Shown here: positions 51,846 through 60,656 of the stretch, piece by piece
Position numbering within the stretch: the stretch's first letter is position 1
Layout: the number at the start of each line of letters is the position of its first letter
Source of the DNA: DTJG01 sp964532995
GTDB taxonomy: Bacteria; Ratteibacteria; UBA8468; B48-G9; DTJG01
Direction: 5' to 3'
Assembly (NCBI GenBank): GCA_964532995.1
Contig: CAZHJN010000004.1
Coordinates: 1-61,309 of the forward strand
Length of the DNA: 61,309 nucleotides
Notes under the pieces: model-generated
Databases searched by the model: none
Told to the model about the DNA's origin: nothing
What the model saw: the letters and a program-made list of their open reading frames with translations, nothing else
Translations under genes and position numbers: made by a program

Positions 51846-52973
51846 TTGATATTGTACAGACAGGTCAAAGAATATTTACTGAGGGAGATTGAAAAGAATA
51901 AAGAAGGCTCTATCCTTCCCAGTCAGAGCTTCCTGATGAAAAAATTTCATGTTTGCCATCTCACTGTTCGCAAAGCCCTGAAGGACCTTGAAAAAGAAGG
52001 TTTGATAGTCAGGAAACAGGGTAAGGGAACGTTCATCAGAAAAAAAATCTCAACCCGCTGTCCAAAAAGAATCCTTGTTGTAGTTCCTTCTGACTGGAAA
52101 AGTGATTGCTGGAACGCTGGTCCTTTCATGGAGAAACTTACAGATGAGGCTCTTGAAAGACAGATTCATATTTATATTTCACCTTTGGGGAAAAGCTATT
52201 ACGAGATCCTGAAACTTGTTGAATCTCAGAAATTCAATGGAGTCATATGGCTTATGCCATGGGAAAAAGACCTGCCTGTGATGAGAGAAATTTTTGAAAA
52301 AGGTTGTCATGTCATGGTGATAAACAGAATTTTTTCTGATCACAGATTCAGTTATATCAGCACAGACCACGAAATGGGCGCATATGAAGCAACAATGTAC
52401 CTGATTAATAAAGGACACAGAAGAATCGGGTTCGCAGGTTACATAAAGGTAAGCCATATTTTGCAGAGATACGCTGGTTTTCGTCGCGCTCTGGATGATT
52501 CGGGGATTGATCCATCAAAATCAGAAGTAGTAACAGCCTTCCTTGATAAAGCCCGAAAAAATCAGATTGAGGATTATCGGGAGGATTTCATCAGGATGCT
52601 TGCTGAATACAGACCAACAGCTATCTTTGTCTCGGGTGTTTCGGTCCTTCTGAATATGGTTTTGCCTGTTTTGAGAGAAAAGAAATTGCGCATACCTGAT
52701 GATCTGGAAATTTTTACCTATGATGAAATGAATAATGACATTCCAGAAAAGAGTATTATTCATGAACTGGCACAACCATTCTATGAGATGGGAAGGATTT
52801 CCATAGAAAAAATGGAATGTATTATAAAAAGGCACTGTGGTGCGATGAAAGTCATACTCAGGCCAGAATTATTGATAAAACAGGATAATGAAAATGTTTT
52901 AATACCAGTCAATCGAGGAGAAATGACGAAAGGAGGTGAGAAAAATGAAAAAGAAAGGATTTACTCTCATTGA
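51846..52973 (+). CDS. GntR/LacI chimeric transcriptional regulator (AraR-like)
   Basis: An N-terminal GntR winged helix (PSQSFLMKKFHVCHLTVRKAL, EKEGLIVRKQGKGTFI) is joined to a LacI-type periplasmic-binding sensor domain (RILVVVPSDW, GHRRIGFAGY, LEIFTYDEMNN). This is the arrangement of B. subtilis AraR, which represses sugar genes until the sugar binds. I use the TTG at 51846 as the most likely start because GAGGTG lies just upstream; the frame opens at GTG 51807. The C terminus runs 29 bases into the pseudopilin gene and over its ribosome site. Confidence 0.88.
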   Translation: MILYRQVKEYLLREIEKNKEGSILPSQSFLMKKFHVCHLTVRKALKDLEKEGLIVRKQGKGTFIRKKISTRCPKRILVVVPSDWKSDCWNAGPFMEKLTDEALERQIHIYISPLGKSYYEILKLVESQKFNGVIWLMPWEKDLPVMREIFEKGCHVMVINRIFSDHRFSYISTDHEMGAYEATMYLINKGHRRIGFAGYIKVSHILQRYAGFRRALDDSGIDPSKSEVVTAFLDKARKNQIEDYREDFIRMLAEYRPTAIFVSGVSVLLNMVLPVLREKKLRIPDDLEIFTYDEMNNDIPEKSIIHELAQPFYEMGRISIEKMECIIKRHCGAMKVILRPELLIKQDNENVLIPVNRGEMTKGGEKNEKERIYSH

Positions 52974-53235
52974 GCTTCTTGTTGTGATCGCGATCATAGC
53001 GATACTTGCAGCGATGCTATTGCCTGCGTTGAGCAAGGCAAGGGAAAAGGCAAGACAGGGTGTGTGTATGGGAAACCTGAAACAGCTGGGGCTTGCAATC
53101 TTCATGTATGCCAGTGATAACTACGGTTATCTTGTTCCTTTTAATGCTGGACCATCAAGCGATCCTTCACCTGTTGACTGGCGTACCATTGTAATCAGTT
53201 ATCTTGGAAGAACCTCAGGCACAACTCTCGGTTAG
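52945..53235 (+). CDS. Truncated pseudopilin (N-terminal part as translated)
   Basis: If the TAG at 53233 is real and obeyed, this 96-residue product would be made: prepilin leader, full membrane helix and about 60 residues of the head domain (NLKQLGLAIFMYASDNYGYL). It would lack the C-terminal calcium loop and H-x9-DG motif and so would probably not fold as a full pseudopilin. Confidence 0.6.
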   Translation: MKKKGFTLIELLVVIAIIAILAAMLLPALSKAREKARQGVCMGNLKQLGLAIFMYASDNYGYLVPFNAGPSSDPSPVDWRTIVISYLGRTSGTTLG

Positions 53236-53628
53236 TCATTTTTCACATGCCCGACATTTAAAATTTTCTCCAATTATTATGGTATTTCAGTCCAGACCTC
53301 CTATGGCGTTAATTACCGAAATGGAGGCGGAAGAGACGCCAGATTCAGTTATGCAGGGAATTGTATGGTGAAACTTGACAGACTTCCAAAAACAACATGG
53401 CTGGTTGCTGATTCTTACAATAGTTATTGCCTTTCACCTTTACAATATTCTCCGGACAGGGATATTGACGGGGATGGTGTAAATGATTCCTGGAGCGTGG
53501 TTCTTCCCTCCTGGGTGCAATCTGGATTATGCTTCAGGCACAATGGTTTTGCAAATTTTGTTTTTGTTGATGGTTCAGTAAGACCATTGAAACCGAGAGA
53601 TTACTTCGGGAATAGTTCACTCTGGTAG
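52945..53628 (+). pseudogene. Pseudopilin gene interrupted by one in-frame TAG
   Basis: The start has a near-perfect AAAGGAGGTGA site. The leader is Met-Lys-Lys-Lys-Gly then FTLIELLVVIAIIAIL, with the AAMLLPALSKAREKARQ helix end typical of PVC pseudopilins. Translation stops at TAG 53233-53235. The same frame then continues without any break through FFTCPTFKIFSNYYG, an Asp-rich calcium-type loop (DIDGDGVND) and the family's C-terminal H-x9-DG motif (RHNGFANFVFVDGS) to TAG 53626-53628. Only one base change separates it from an intact 228-residue gene. Sequencing error, recent nonsense mutation or readthrough are possible; TAG ends several other genes here, which argues against reassignment. 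Confidence 0.82.
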
Positions 53629-53650
53629 CATTTTTTTAAGGGGGAAATAG

Positions 53651-56600
53651 ATGAGACCACGCATCAAGTGGGTGATTTTGTTATGCTTTTTATTTTTCTG
53701 TTATGTTCATTGTGATGGAAAAATCCTCACCCTGGTTGATGTTGATCAGGACGACGAACAGGAACTGGTTTTAGAAAACAATTATTGTAGGTTTGTTATC
53801 AAACCCTCTCTCGGGAAGATAAACTCTTTTATACTCAAGCCGGCAGGAATTGAAGTATTAAGGGACAGCGAAGGAAGAAAGAAAAGAGGTGCACTTCTGG
53901 CTGATTATATAGTCCAGCAGGGAAGTTTTGGAGATTACACAAATCAGCCGTACTCTTTTGAAATTCTTGAAAACTCAGATACAGGGGCAATCATCCGGCT
54001 TTCCCGTCGTGGACAGACAGACATTCTGAAATGGATTACAATCACAAAGACCATTACTGTGCTGGCTGACAATCCTGAAATCAAGGTTGATTACGAGGTT
54101 GCAAATGAGCAGGCTTCTATGGAGGACTATTACCTTGGTCTTGGCATACATAATGAGTTTGATAGCAGCCATGAGATTGTTTTTTCTCTTCCTCTTTCAA
54201 CAGGTGTACTTTACAAGAAGATGACACCACTGACAGCAAGTGGCACAGGACAGGGTTTTGACAATATCGCGAGAGGCTGGGCTGCAATATCTTTCGAAAC
54301 CTATGGTGGTATTGCTTTTTATCTTGACTACTCAAACCTCAAGGATTTTTATGAATGGCACAAGATGAGCCTGCGTTCTCTGGCATTTTCATTTCTTACA
54401 AAAAAGATAGAACCAGGCAAGTCCTTTAAGACCGGTTTTACAATTCTGCCATTTATGTCCCTTATCCAGGTTGACGGTGTACTTGAAAAATATGCTGGTT
54501 GGATAAGGTTAGAAGCAGTACCTGAAAAAGGGAAAAAGGTTCCTGTTCAGGTTATTTTGAGTCCGGGCAGTACTGCTGCGTTAAATCTTCTTGCGGTTTC
54601 TCCAGAAGGGAAGCAACAGTTGATCAGCGGTTCTCTGGTTGGGACAGATAGAAGCGGACCTCTGGTTTGGAAGGGAGAATTTATTCCTCAGGAAGAAGGC
54701 TTGTATATCTTGAAAGTTATTGTTCAGAGGGGAAACGAAAAAATCGGCGAATTTGAAAAACCCGTAAAGATTGGCGAAACAAACGAACAATATACTTTGA
54801 AACCATTAGTTCCAAAATCCGAAGAGGACAGAACCCTGGTAGCAAAAGTAATTCCCAGACCCGCGGCTTCAGGCACAAAAAAAACAGAAACATCTATTGA
54901 AGAAGGGCTTCCAGACGACATAAGACTTACAGCAGACATTAAAACCCCTCATACGCCATGGGCAAATCCATACTATCTTGGGAAAACAAAGGTTTTTTTC
55001 ATCACGCATACAAGTAAGGAGAGAGAAGTTATTGAAATGGCTGAAAGATGCAATATTGAGTTTTATCGTGCAACCCATGGCAATGTTTCCTGGAAGGTGC
55101 CGTGGCAGCTGGTTTCTTACTGGACACCATCTCTTTCTGCCCAGCACCAGAAAAAGATTCTTCAGCAACAGCCGCTGGATACAATACTGATCAGCGCTCC
55201 ATGGAACTCTCTTGAATCTGAAATACAGAAACTCATTCTTAAAAGAGTTGAAAATGGAACGGGTCTTGTTATTATTTCACCGAGAACAGAAAAAAACGTC
55301 AGATATGGATACGATTATCCCTTTACTTTCTCGGATGAAGAGGTAAGGAAATTCCCTGAGGGCCTGGCAGTTAACTCGGTGGGAGAATATGGAAGATGGA
55401 AAAAGGTAAAAGAACATTTCATAACCACGGGTATTCCTTTTGAGATGCTTTCATCGCCCTATTCTGTCCACAATCTCAACAGTGGTGCAGAGGTTCTTGC
55501 GGAAGTGGACGGCAGACCGCTGGTGGTAACCGGAGAATATGGCAGGGGCAGGGTTGTCTGTCTTAATTATAATGCCAGCGCCTATCAGCACAGGGGAATG
55601 GCATTTCTTCCTGAGATACATCCTTTCAATACCGGCTCAGGTATTGTAACCTGGAATCCTGACCATCCTTCTTTTCAATGGTGGGAATATGTGTGGAGTA
55701 TGGTTATTAAAGCAACACTCTGGGCATCAGGAAGAGAGCCGGAACTTTTGATTGAAAAGATTTATACTGACGGGAAAAACATATTGATGGATCTTGACAA
55801 TCAGAGGGCTACCGCACAGTTCAATTTTGACGTGACTGTAAAGGACCAGTTTTCAAAAGTCAAATTAAAAAAGATAGTTCCTTTATCTGTTACAAAGGGT
55901 AAGAGTAAAGTTGTGATTCCTGTTGAAAATGTTTCTGGCGGTGGAACCTATTTTGTGGATACAATCATAAGAGCAGGGGATCTTGTGGTTAACTGGGGTA
56001 CGACAATTTTATCCATACCCCAGACGAACCGGATAAAATTTTTAAAGCTGGACAAAGAGTTTTATATACCTACTGAAAATGCAGAGTTGGAAATTACCAT
56101 GGAAAAACCCCTGTTATCAGGAGACAATCTTTCGCTTTCCGCACTTATTTATGACAGCAGGGGTTATCTCTGGGAAGAAATAAAGCTTCGTGTGGAAGAC
56201 GGCGTTCAAAATATCAGATGCGAATTGCCATTGGTGAAGGTTCCAGCAGTGGCTTTTTATGTTTGTGTTCAGTTGAGACAGGATGAGAAAATCATTGATG
56301 AAAAGAAAACGAGGGCAATTGCTGGTCAAAAAAATAATGTGTGGGACGATTATATCTATGGACTTGAGATAGCAGCGGGTTCCATAAACTACTACCAGCC
56401 ATACTGGCTCGAAGAGTTAAGAAAAAATGGTGTCAATCTTCTTAAAACCAGCCGAATGAGAGGATCCGGTGGTCTGGGATATTATGTTGAATCCGGCTTG
56501 AAGATTGCTGACACAAGCAGAATCATAGACACATTTCTTCTTCATGGAAGGCAGGAAGAATATCAGAAACTCAAAACCAATTATTTCAGGACAGGAGACC

Positions 56601-58615
56601 TCAGATACCTGATAAGACCTGTCTGTTTTAATGACCCGGAATACAGGAAAGAAGTGAAAAAGAGAATAGAGCTTGTTACCGGACTTACAAAAGGTTATGG
56701 TGCTCTTGATTACACTTTGACGGATGAACTTTCAGTTACTCACTTCGGTGATGCCTTTGATTTTTGTTTCTGTGAGCATTGTATCAGGGCTTTCAGGGAT
56801 TGGGTGAAACCTCAGTACAGAAGTCTGCAGGAACTCAACCAGTCATACGGCACAAATTTTTCCTCCTGGGATGAAGTGAGACCGATAACCGCAAAAGAAG
56901 CCAGAGAAAAAAATAAATGGGCTGGCTGGGCGGACCACAGGAGATTTAATGAAGAATGTCTTGCAGAGTTTGTCAAGTGGATACGAGGCGAGATAAAAAA
57001 GATAGTTCCTGATGCTACCATCAGTCTTTCAGGAACACAGGTACCCGGCCCCTATAACGGACATGATGTCTGGTTGAGATGTCAGGTTTTTGATAATCTT
57101 TGGGCATACGGAGCAGGAAACCAGATTATCATGCATCATTCCTTTAATCCTTCAGTGAAACAGATTCCCTGGGGTGGTTATGGATCAAGTGGAGCATCTC
57201 TGAAGCACAAAATATGGGAGAATGTTTTTGAAGGCGGGTATGGAAATTGTTTCTGGTGGTTTCCTGTTAATCTGAATCCTGATTTCACAATGAATGCCTG
57301 CAGCAGGTCATGGAAAGAAGCTGCTGAGGATCTGTTGAAAGGCATGGGAAAAACAATTTTAAGTTCTACTCTTGAAAATTATGGGGTTGCTGTGTATTAT
57401 TCCCAGTCAAGCATCCATGCCGCCTATGCACTTGACGCTGTTTCAACACTTGACGCTGACAGAAACGCATGGATTGAAATCCTGAAGAGAAGTCATATCA
57501 GCCCTTGTTTTATTTCCTACCAGCAGGTTGAGGATGGGAAACTCATCTTTCCTGATATAAAGGTTTTGATTCTGCCTTATACGATTTCTCTTTCAGAAAA
57601 GGAAGCCGATGCAATAAAAAAATTTGTGTCCAGCGGTGGCACTGTTATTGCGGATATGCAGACAGGAATTATGGACAGGCATTGCAGGCCTTATAAAAAA
57701 GGCATTCTTGATGAGTTATTCGGTATCAGCCACAGGACATTTGATGTTACGCCTGTTATTGAAAATGGGACCTGGAACAGGACGAAAAACTGGAATTTTA
57801 CACCTGATATGCCTGTTCAGTTGCAGGAACCTCACATATTATTAACAACAGGCGAAGCTCTTTATAAGGCTGGAAGCACACCGGGAGTCATCATAAACTC
57901 ATACGGTAAGGGTAATGCATGGTACCTCAATTTCAATCTTTCAAAGTTTGAAACTCTTTTCAAAAAATCACAGCACAAAGTCCTTCTTGATTTTGTGAGG
58001 GTTCTTATCAAGCAGAGTGGCATAAGACCATATGTTAAGGTTGTTGATGAAGAAGGCGGTACAATTGAAGAGTGCCAGGTTTTTGTTTATAAAAAGGGTT
58101 CAGCATACTTTGTTGGATTGCTTCCTGATTTTTCTTTTGCTGATCAGTCAACACAAAAAAAGGCAAAACTTGTTATTCCTTCTGGTTATAAGATTACAGA
58201 CATGAGAAAGGGAATTTTACTGGATTCAGATCAGATAATACTTGAGCCTGGCATAGCTCATTTTTACAGTTTACTTCCTTATTCTGTCGAGGATATTCAG
58301 ATAAAAATACCTTCTGAGACAGGACAGGGTGAAATGCTGAATGTGTCAATCCAGCTTGATGTAAAAAACCAGGGACCAGCAGATCATGTGGTAAGGATTG
58401 AATTCTATGATCCGGATGGAGAAGAAGTATCCTGGTATTCAAAAAATGTTGAAACATTAAAAGGGAAAGCCGAATACCAGATTTTACTTCCTCTCAATGC
58501 CAAAACTGGTAAATGGAGGATTCTTGTGAGGGATTTACCTTCAGGAGTGAAGAAATCAAAAGAATTCGATGTGAAAAAAAGGATGTCTGATACAGGTGCT
58601 GGAGGGGAAAAATGA
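53651..58615 (+). CDS. Giant secreted GH42-like multidomain protein
   Basis: A signal peptide covers about residues 1-23. Residues 30-270 form a galactose-mutarotase-like beta sandwich. About 445-740 is a ThuA/GATase-like domain (KVFFITHTSKEREVIE, NGTGLVIISP, GEYGRGRVVCLNYN). Ig-like strands fill about 745-900. The GH42-like barrel follows, with YTLTDELSVTHFGDAFDF near 1024-1041 and FCEHCIRAFRDW just after. DIKVLILPYTISLSEKE and FVSSGGTVIADM (about 1300-1335) are the trimerisation/GATase part. The last 120 residues are Ig-like. It follows the broken pseudopilin gene by 22 bases, with AAGGGGG before the ATG. Likely a beta-galactosidase-like enzyme for a complex glycan. Confidence 0.83.
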   Translation: MRPRIKWVILLCFLFFCYVHCDGKILTLVDVDQDDEQELVLENNYCRFVIKPSLGKINSFILKPAGIEVLRDSEGRKKRGALLADYIVQQGSFGDYTNQPYSFEILENSDTGAIIRLSRRGQTDILKWITITKTITVLADNPEIKVDYEVANEQASMEDYYLGLGIHNEFDSSHEIVFSLPLSTGVLYKKMTPLTASGTGQGFDNIARGWAAISFETYGGIAFYLDYSNLKDFYEWHKMSLRSLAFSFLTKKIEPGKSFKTGFTILPFMSLIQVDGVLEKYAGWIRLEAVPEKGKKVPVQVILSPGSTAALNLLAVSPEGKQQLISGSLVGTDRSGPLVWKGEFIPQEEGLYILKVIVQRGNEKIGEFEKPVKIGETNEQYTLKPLVPKSEEDRTLVAKVIPRPAASGTKKTETSIEEGLPDDIRLTADIKTPHTPWANPYYLGKTKVFFITHTSKEREVIEMAERCNIEFYRATHGNVSWKVPWQLVSYWTPSLSAQHQKKILQQQPLDTILISAPWNSLESEIQKLILKRVENGTGLVIISPRTEKNVRYGYDYPFTFSDEEVRKFPEGLAVNSVGEYGRWKKVKEHFITTGIPFEMLSSPYSVHNLNSGAEVLAEVDGRPLVVTGEYGRGRVVCLNYNASAYQHRGMAFLPEIHPFNTGSGIVTWNPDHPSFQWWEYVWSMVIKATLWASGREPELLIEKIYTDGKNILMDLDNQRATAQFNFDVTVKDQFSKVKLKKIVPLSVTKGKSKVVIPVENVSGGGTYFVDTIIRAGDLVVNWGTTILSIPQTNRIKFLKLDKEFYIPTENAELEITMEKPLLSGDNLSLSALIYDSRGYLWEEIKLRVEDGVQNIRCELPLVKVPAVAFYVCVQLRQDEKIIDEKKTRAIAGQKNNVWDDYIYGLEIAAGSINYYQPYWLEELRKNGVNLLKTSRMRGSGGLGYYVESGLKIADTSRIIDTFLLHGRQEEYQKLKTNYFRTGDLRYLIRPVCFNDPEYRKEVKKRIELVTGLTKGYGALDYTLTDELSVTHFGDAFDFCFCEHCIRAFRDWVKPQYRSLQELNQSYGTNFSSWDEVRPITAKEAREKNKWAGWADHRRFNEECLAEFVKWIRGEIKKIVPDATISLSGTQVPGPYNGHDVWLRCQVFDNLWAYGAGNQIIMHHSFNPSVKQIPWGGYGSSGASLKHKIWENVFEGGYGNCFWWFPVNLNPDFTMNACSRSWKEAAEDLLKGMGKTILSSTLENYGVAVYYSQSSIHAAYALDAVSTLDADRNAWIEILKRSHISPCFISYQQVEDGKLIFPDIKVLILPYTISLSEKEADAIKKFVSSGGTVIADMQTGIMDRHCRPYKKGILDELFGISHRTFDVTPVIENGTWNRTKNWNFTPDMPVQLQEPHILLTTGEALYKAGSTPGVIINSYGKGNAWYLNFNLSKFETLFKKSQHKVLLDFVRVLIKQSGIRPYVKVVDEEGGTIEECQVFVYKKGSAYFVGLLPDFSFADQSTQKKAKLVIPSGYKITDMRKGILLDSDQIILEPGIAHFYSLLPYSVEDIQIKIPSETGQGEMLNVSIQLDVKNQGPADHVVRIEFYDPDGEEVSWYSKNVETLKGKAEYQILLPLNAKTGKWRILVRDLPSGVKKSKEFDVKKRMSDTGAGGEK

Positions 58616-59337
58616 GAGGAAAAATTTCTACCCTGCAAATCTATGGCGTTTTTATGACAGGTTTGCTGTTTCTAACAGCGGTTTTTCCCTCCACTTGTTT
58701 TGCCGGTGGAAGCGAAAAACAGAGCGATGAGGTCTGGAAAGAAACATTCAGACCGCCAAGAGAAAATTTCAAGCCAGAAACCGGCCAGAAATTGTTTGAT
58801 CTCAGCAAAAGTATCTTGAACAATCCGATTCTTTCAGTTGAAACACCCGGAAAACCACCAAAATCCTGGTATGGAAGTTTACGAATATGGAAGGATGTAT
58901 ACAAATCACCTGACTGTTTCAGCAGGATGGTGACAGTAGAACAGGATGCTGAAAAACCCTTTCAGAATAGACCATCCGTAAAGATTAAGATTGCACCATC
59001 TGAAGAAGATGTCTATCTTGAACTCGGTCAGGAAATCAGCATGAAAAACAGAGACCTGAAAGGGAAAAAAATACGACTCAGTTTCTATGCCTACCGTGAA
59101 AATCCGCCAACGGGCAAGGAGTTTTTCATCACGGGAATAATGTTTGATAGAGAAAAAGCCGTAATAGGTACAACTGTGGATATCCACCCGAACATTATGC
59201 CAGGGAAATGGCTTTACTTTTCGCAGGAAGGCGTGGTAAAACCTGAAACAGAGATTTTTAAATTTTCCCTCAGATTTGTTTCTGGCGGAAACGATACTGT
59301 CTGGCTTTCTGGTTTTCTGCTGGAAGAAATACAGTGA
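58612..59337 (+). CDS. Secreted carbohydrate-binding-like protein
   Basis: A signal-peptide-like segment covers residues 1-31 (ending STCFAGG). After a charged linker, residues 85-240 resemble a CBM4/9-type jelly roll (MVTVEQDAEKPFQNRPSVKIK, LKGKKIRLSFYAY, PGKWLYFSQEG, TVWLSGFLLEEI). A Cys in the signal region is not in a clear lipobox. It overlaps the GH42-like gene by ATGA and the ribosome site is GGAGGGG, so it is made with the giant enzyme and may help it bind substrate. Confidence 0.75.
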   Translation: MRGKISTLQIYGVFMTGLLFLTAVFPSTCFAGGSEKQSDEVWKETFRPPRENFKPETGQKLFDLSKSILNNPILSVETPGKPPKSWYGSLRIWKDVYKSPDCFSRMVTVEQDAEKPFQNRPSVKIKIAPSEEDVYLELGQEISMKNRDLKGKKIRLSFYAYRENPPTGKEFFITGIMFDREKAVIGTTVDIHPNIMPGKWLYFSQEGVVKPETEIFKFSLRFVSGGNDTVWLSGFLLEEIQ

Positions 59338-59347
59338 AAGGACCCGC

Positions 59348-60634
59348 ATGGAAATCAGCGAACTTGAAAGAGATGTTGTCGTTGTTGGTGGGGGAATAGC
59401 AGGTACTTCTGCAGCAATAGCAGCCGCGAGAATGGGACACAGGGTTCTTCTTGTGGAGGAAGCCAATTGCCTCGGTGGAATTTCTTCTGCCGGAAATGTT
59501 GCCCAATGGTACGCTTCGCTTGAAGGAATGGGAAACATCTTTACCAGTATTGTTGAAACAATGGAACTCTTCGGCGCCACGATCCACCACAGATATAATC
59601 CATATAACCCTGAATACATGAAGATTGTTTTACAGCTTCTTGCAGAAGAAGCAGGCGTTGATATTTTGCTTCATACAACATTGCAGGATGTTAAATGCGA
59701 AAAGGGCTTTATTCAATCCGTAAGATTGGTATCCTGTTCAAAAACCATGGATGTGTCGGGGAGATTTTTCATTGATGCTTCTGGCGAAGGAGACCTTGGT
59801 TTTCTCGCCGGTGCTGAGTTTATGCAGGGAGACCCTTTAAAAGGCAGAACCCTGCATATGAGCCTTGTGTTTTTTCTATCAGATACAGGAAAACCGGTTA
59901 AAACATATCTTCCGCCAGATATGGAACCGATTGCCTGCAAGGAGCAGCTTCCGGGTCTGCATGTTTATGCGAAATGGTTTGATGGCAGAATTTACTGCAA
60001 TATGACAAAGATTATAGATCATGATCCGACAGATCCATTTTCTCTTTCTGATGCAGAACTGGAAGCCAGACGTCAGATTGTTCGCGTCGTTCATTTCCTG
60101 CAAAGTAAATACTTCCCCACATATACGATCTGTTCTTCGGGTTCAAAAATCGGCATAAGAGAAGGAAGGAGAATTGTCGGTGACTATGTGCTGAAAAAAG
60201 AGGATATTCTTGGTGATAAGCCATTTGACTGCTATGATGGGATATGTGTGGCGACATCTCAGATTGACCTGCACAGTCTTACAAAACCAGGACACGGTGG
60301 CTGGAGGAAAAAAGTTTTACCATATGCAATTCCTTTTCGCTGTATCGTTGCAAAGGGATTCAAAAATTTGTTGATGGCAGGCAAATGTATAAGTGTTGAT
60401 CAGGTTGTTCACAGCAGTTGCCGTATGATTCCAACCTGTTGTGGCATGGGTCAGGCAGCAGGTACCGCTGTTGCTATGGCTGTTGAAGCAGGAAAAGATG
60501 ATGTAAGAGGAATATCAATTGAAAGGCTAAAAAGACAGCTTGAATACGATGGAATGGTGGTTAACCCTGAAAAACATGAGTATTATTGTGGTCAGGAAAC
60601 AGATGTGCCTGACGAAGAAAAAGGGTTAAAGTAG
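59348..60634 (+). CDS. FAD-dependent oxidoreductase (PF12831 type)
   Basis: ATG 59348 has AAAGGA five bases upstream and lies 10 bases after the previous stop; the frame is open further upstream but overlaps that gene. The Rossmann motif is VVVVGGGIAGTSAAIAAARMG at about residues 11-31 (GGGIAG), followed by the acidic residue in LLVEEANCLGG. FIDASGEGDLGFLAG near 140 and a C-terminal CGMGQAAGTAVAMA are typical of this oxidoreductase family. Several Cys residues near the end (SSCRMIPTCCGMG) could bind a cofactor. It belongs to the same transcript as the giant enzyme. Reaction unknown; the stop is TAG. Confidence 0.87.
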   Translation: MEISELERDVVVVGGGIAGTSAAIAAARMGHRVLLVEEANCLGGISSAGNVAQWYASLEGMGNIFTSIVETMELFGATIHHRYNPYNPEYMKIVLQLLAEEAGVDILLHTTLQDVKCEKGFIQSVRLVSCSKTMDVSGRFFIDASGEGDLGFLAGAEFMQGDPLKGRTLHMSLVFFLSDTGKPVKTYLPPDMEPIACKEQLPGLHVYAKWFDGRIYCNMTKIIDHDPTDPFSLSDAELEARRQIVRVVHFLQSKYFPTYTICSSGSKIGIREGRRIVGDYVLKKEDILGDKPFDCYDGICVATSQIDLHSLTKPGHGGWRKKVLPYAIPFRCIVAKGFKNLLMAGKCISVDQVVHSSCRMIPTCCGMGQAAGTAVAMAVEAGKDDVRGISIERLKRQLEYDGMVVNPEKHEYYCGQETDVPDEEKGLK

Positions 60635-60656
60635 ATTGTCTCTTGAAAAAGATACT

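Noticed and set aside
53233..53235. Possible reassignment of TAG to pyrrolysine or another amino acid.
   Set aside because: TAG is the natural stop of at least four other genes here (5642, 28165, 53626, 60632), and no pyl gene is in the window. Kept as a finding about one gene, not as a code change.
58906..59619. A 237-residue minus-strand open frame across the CBM-like and FAD genes.
   Set aside because: It spans two well-supported plus-strand genes and shows no domain.
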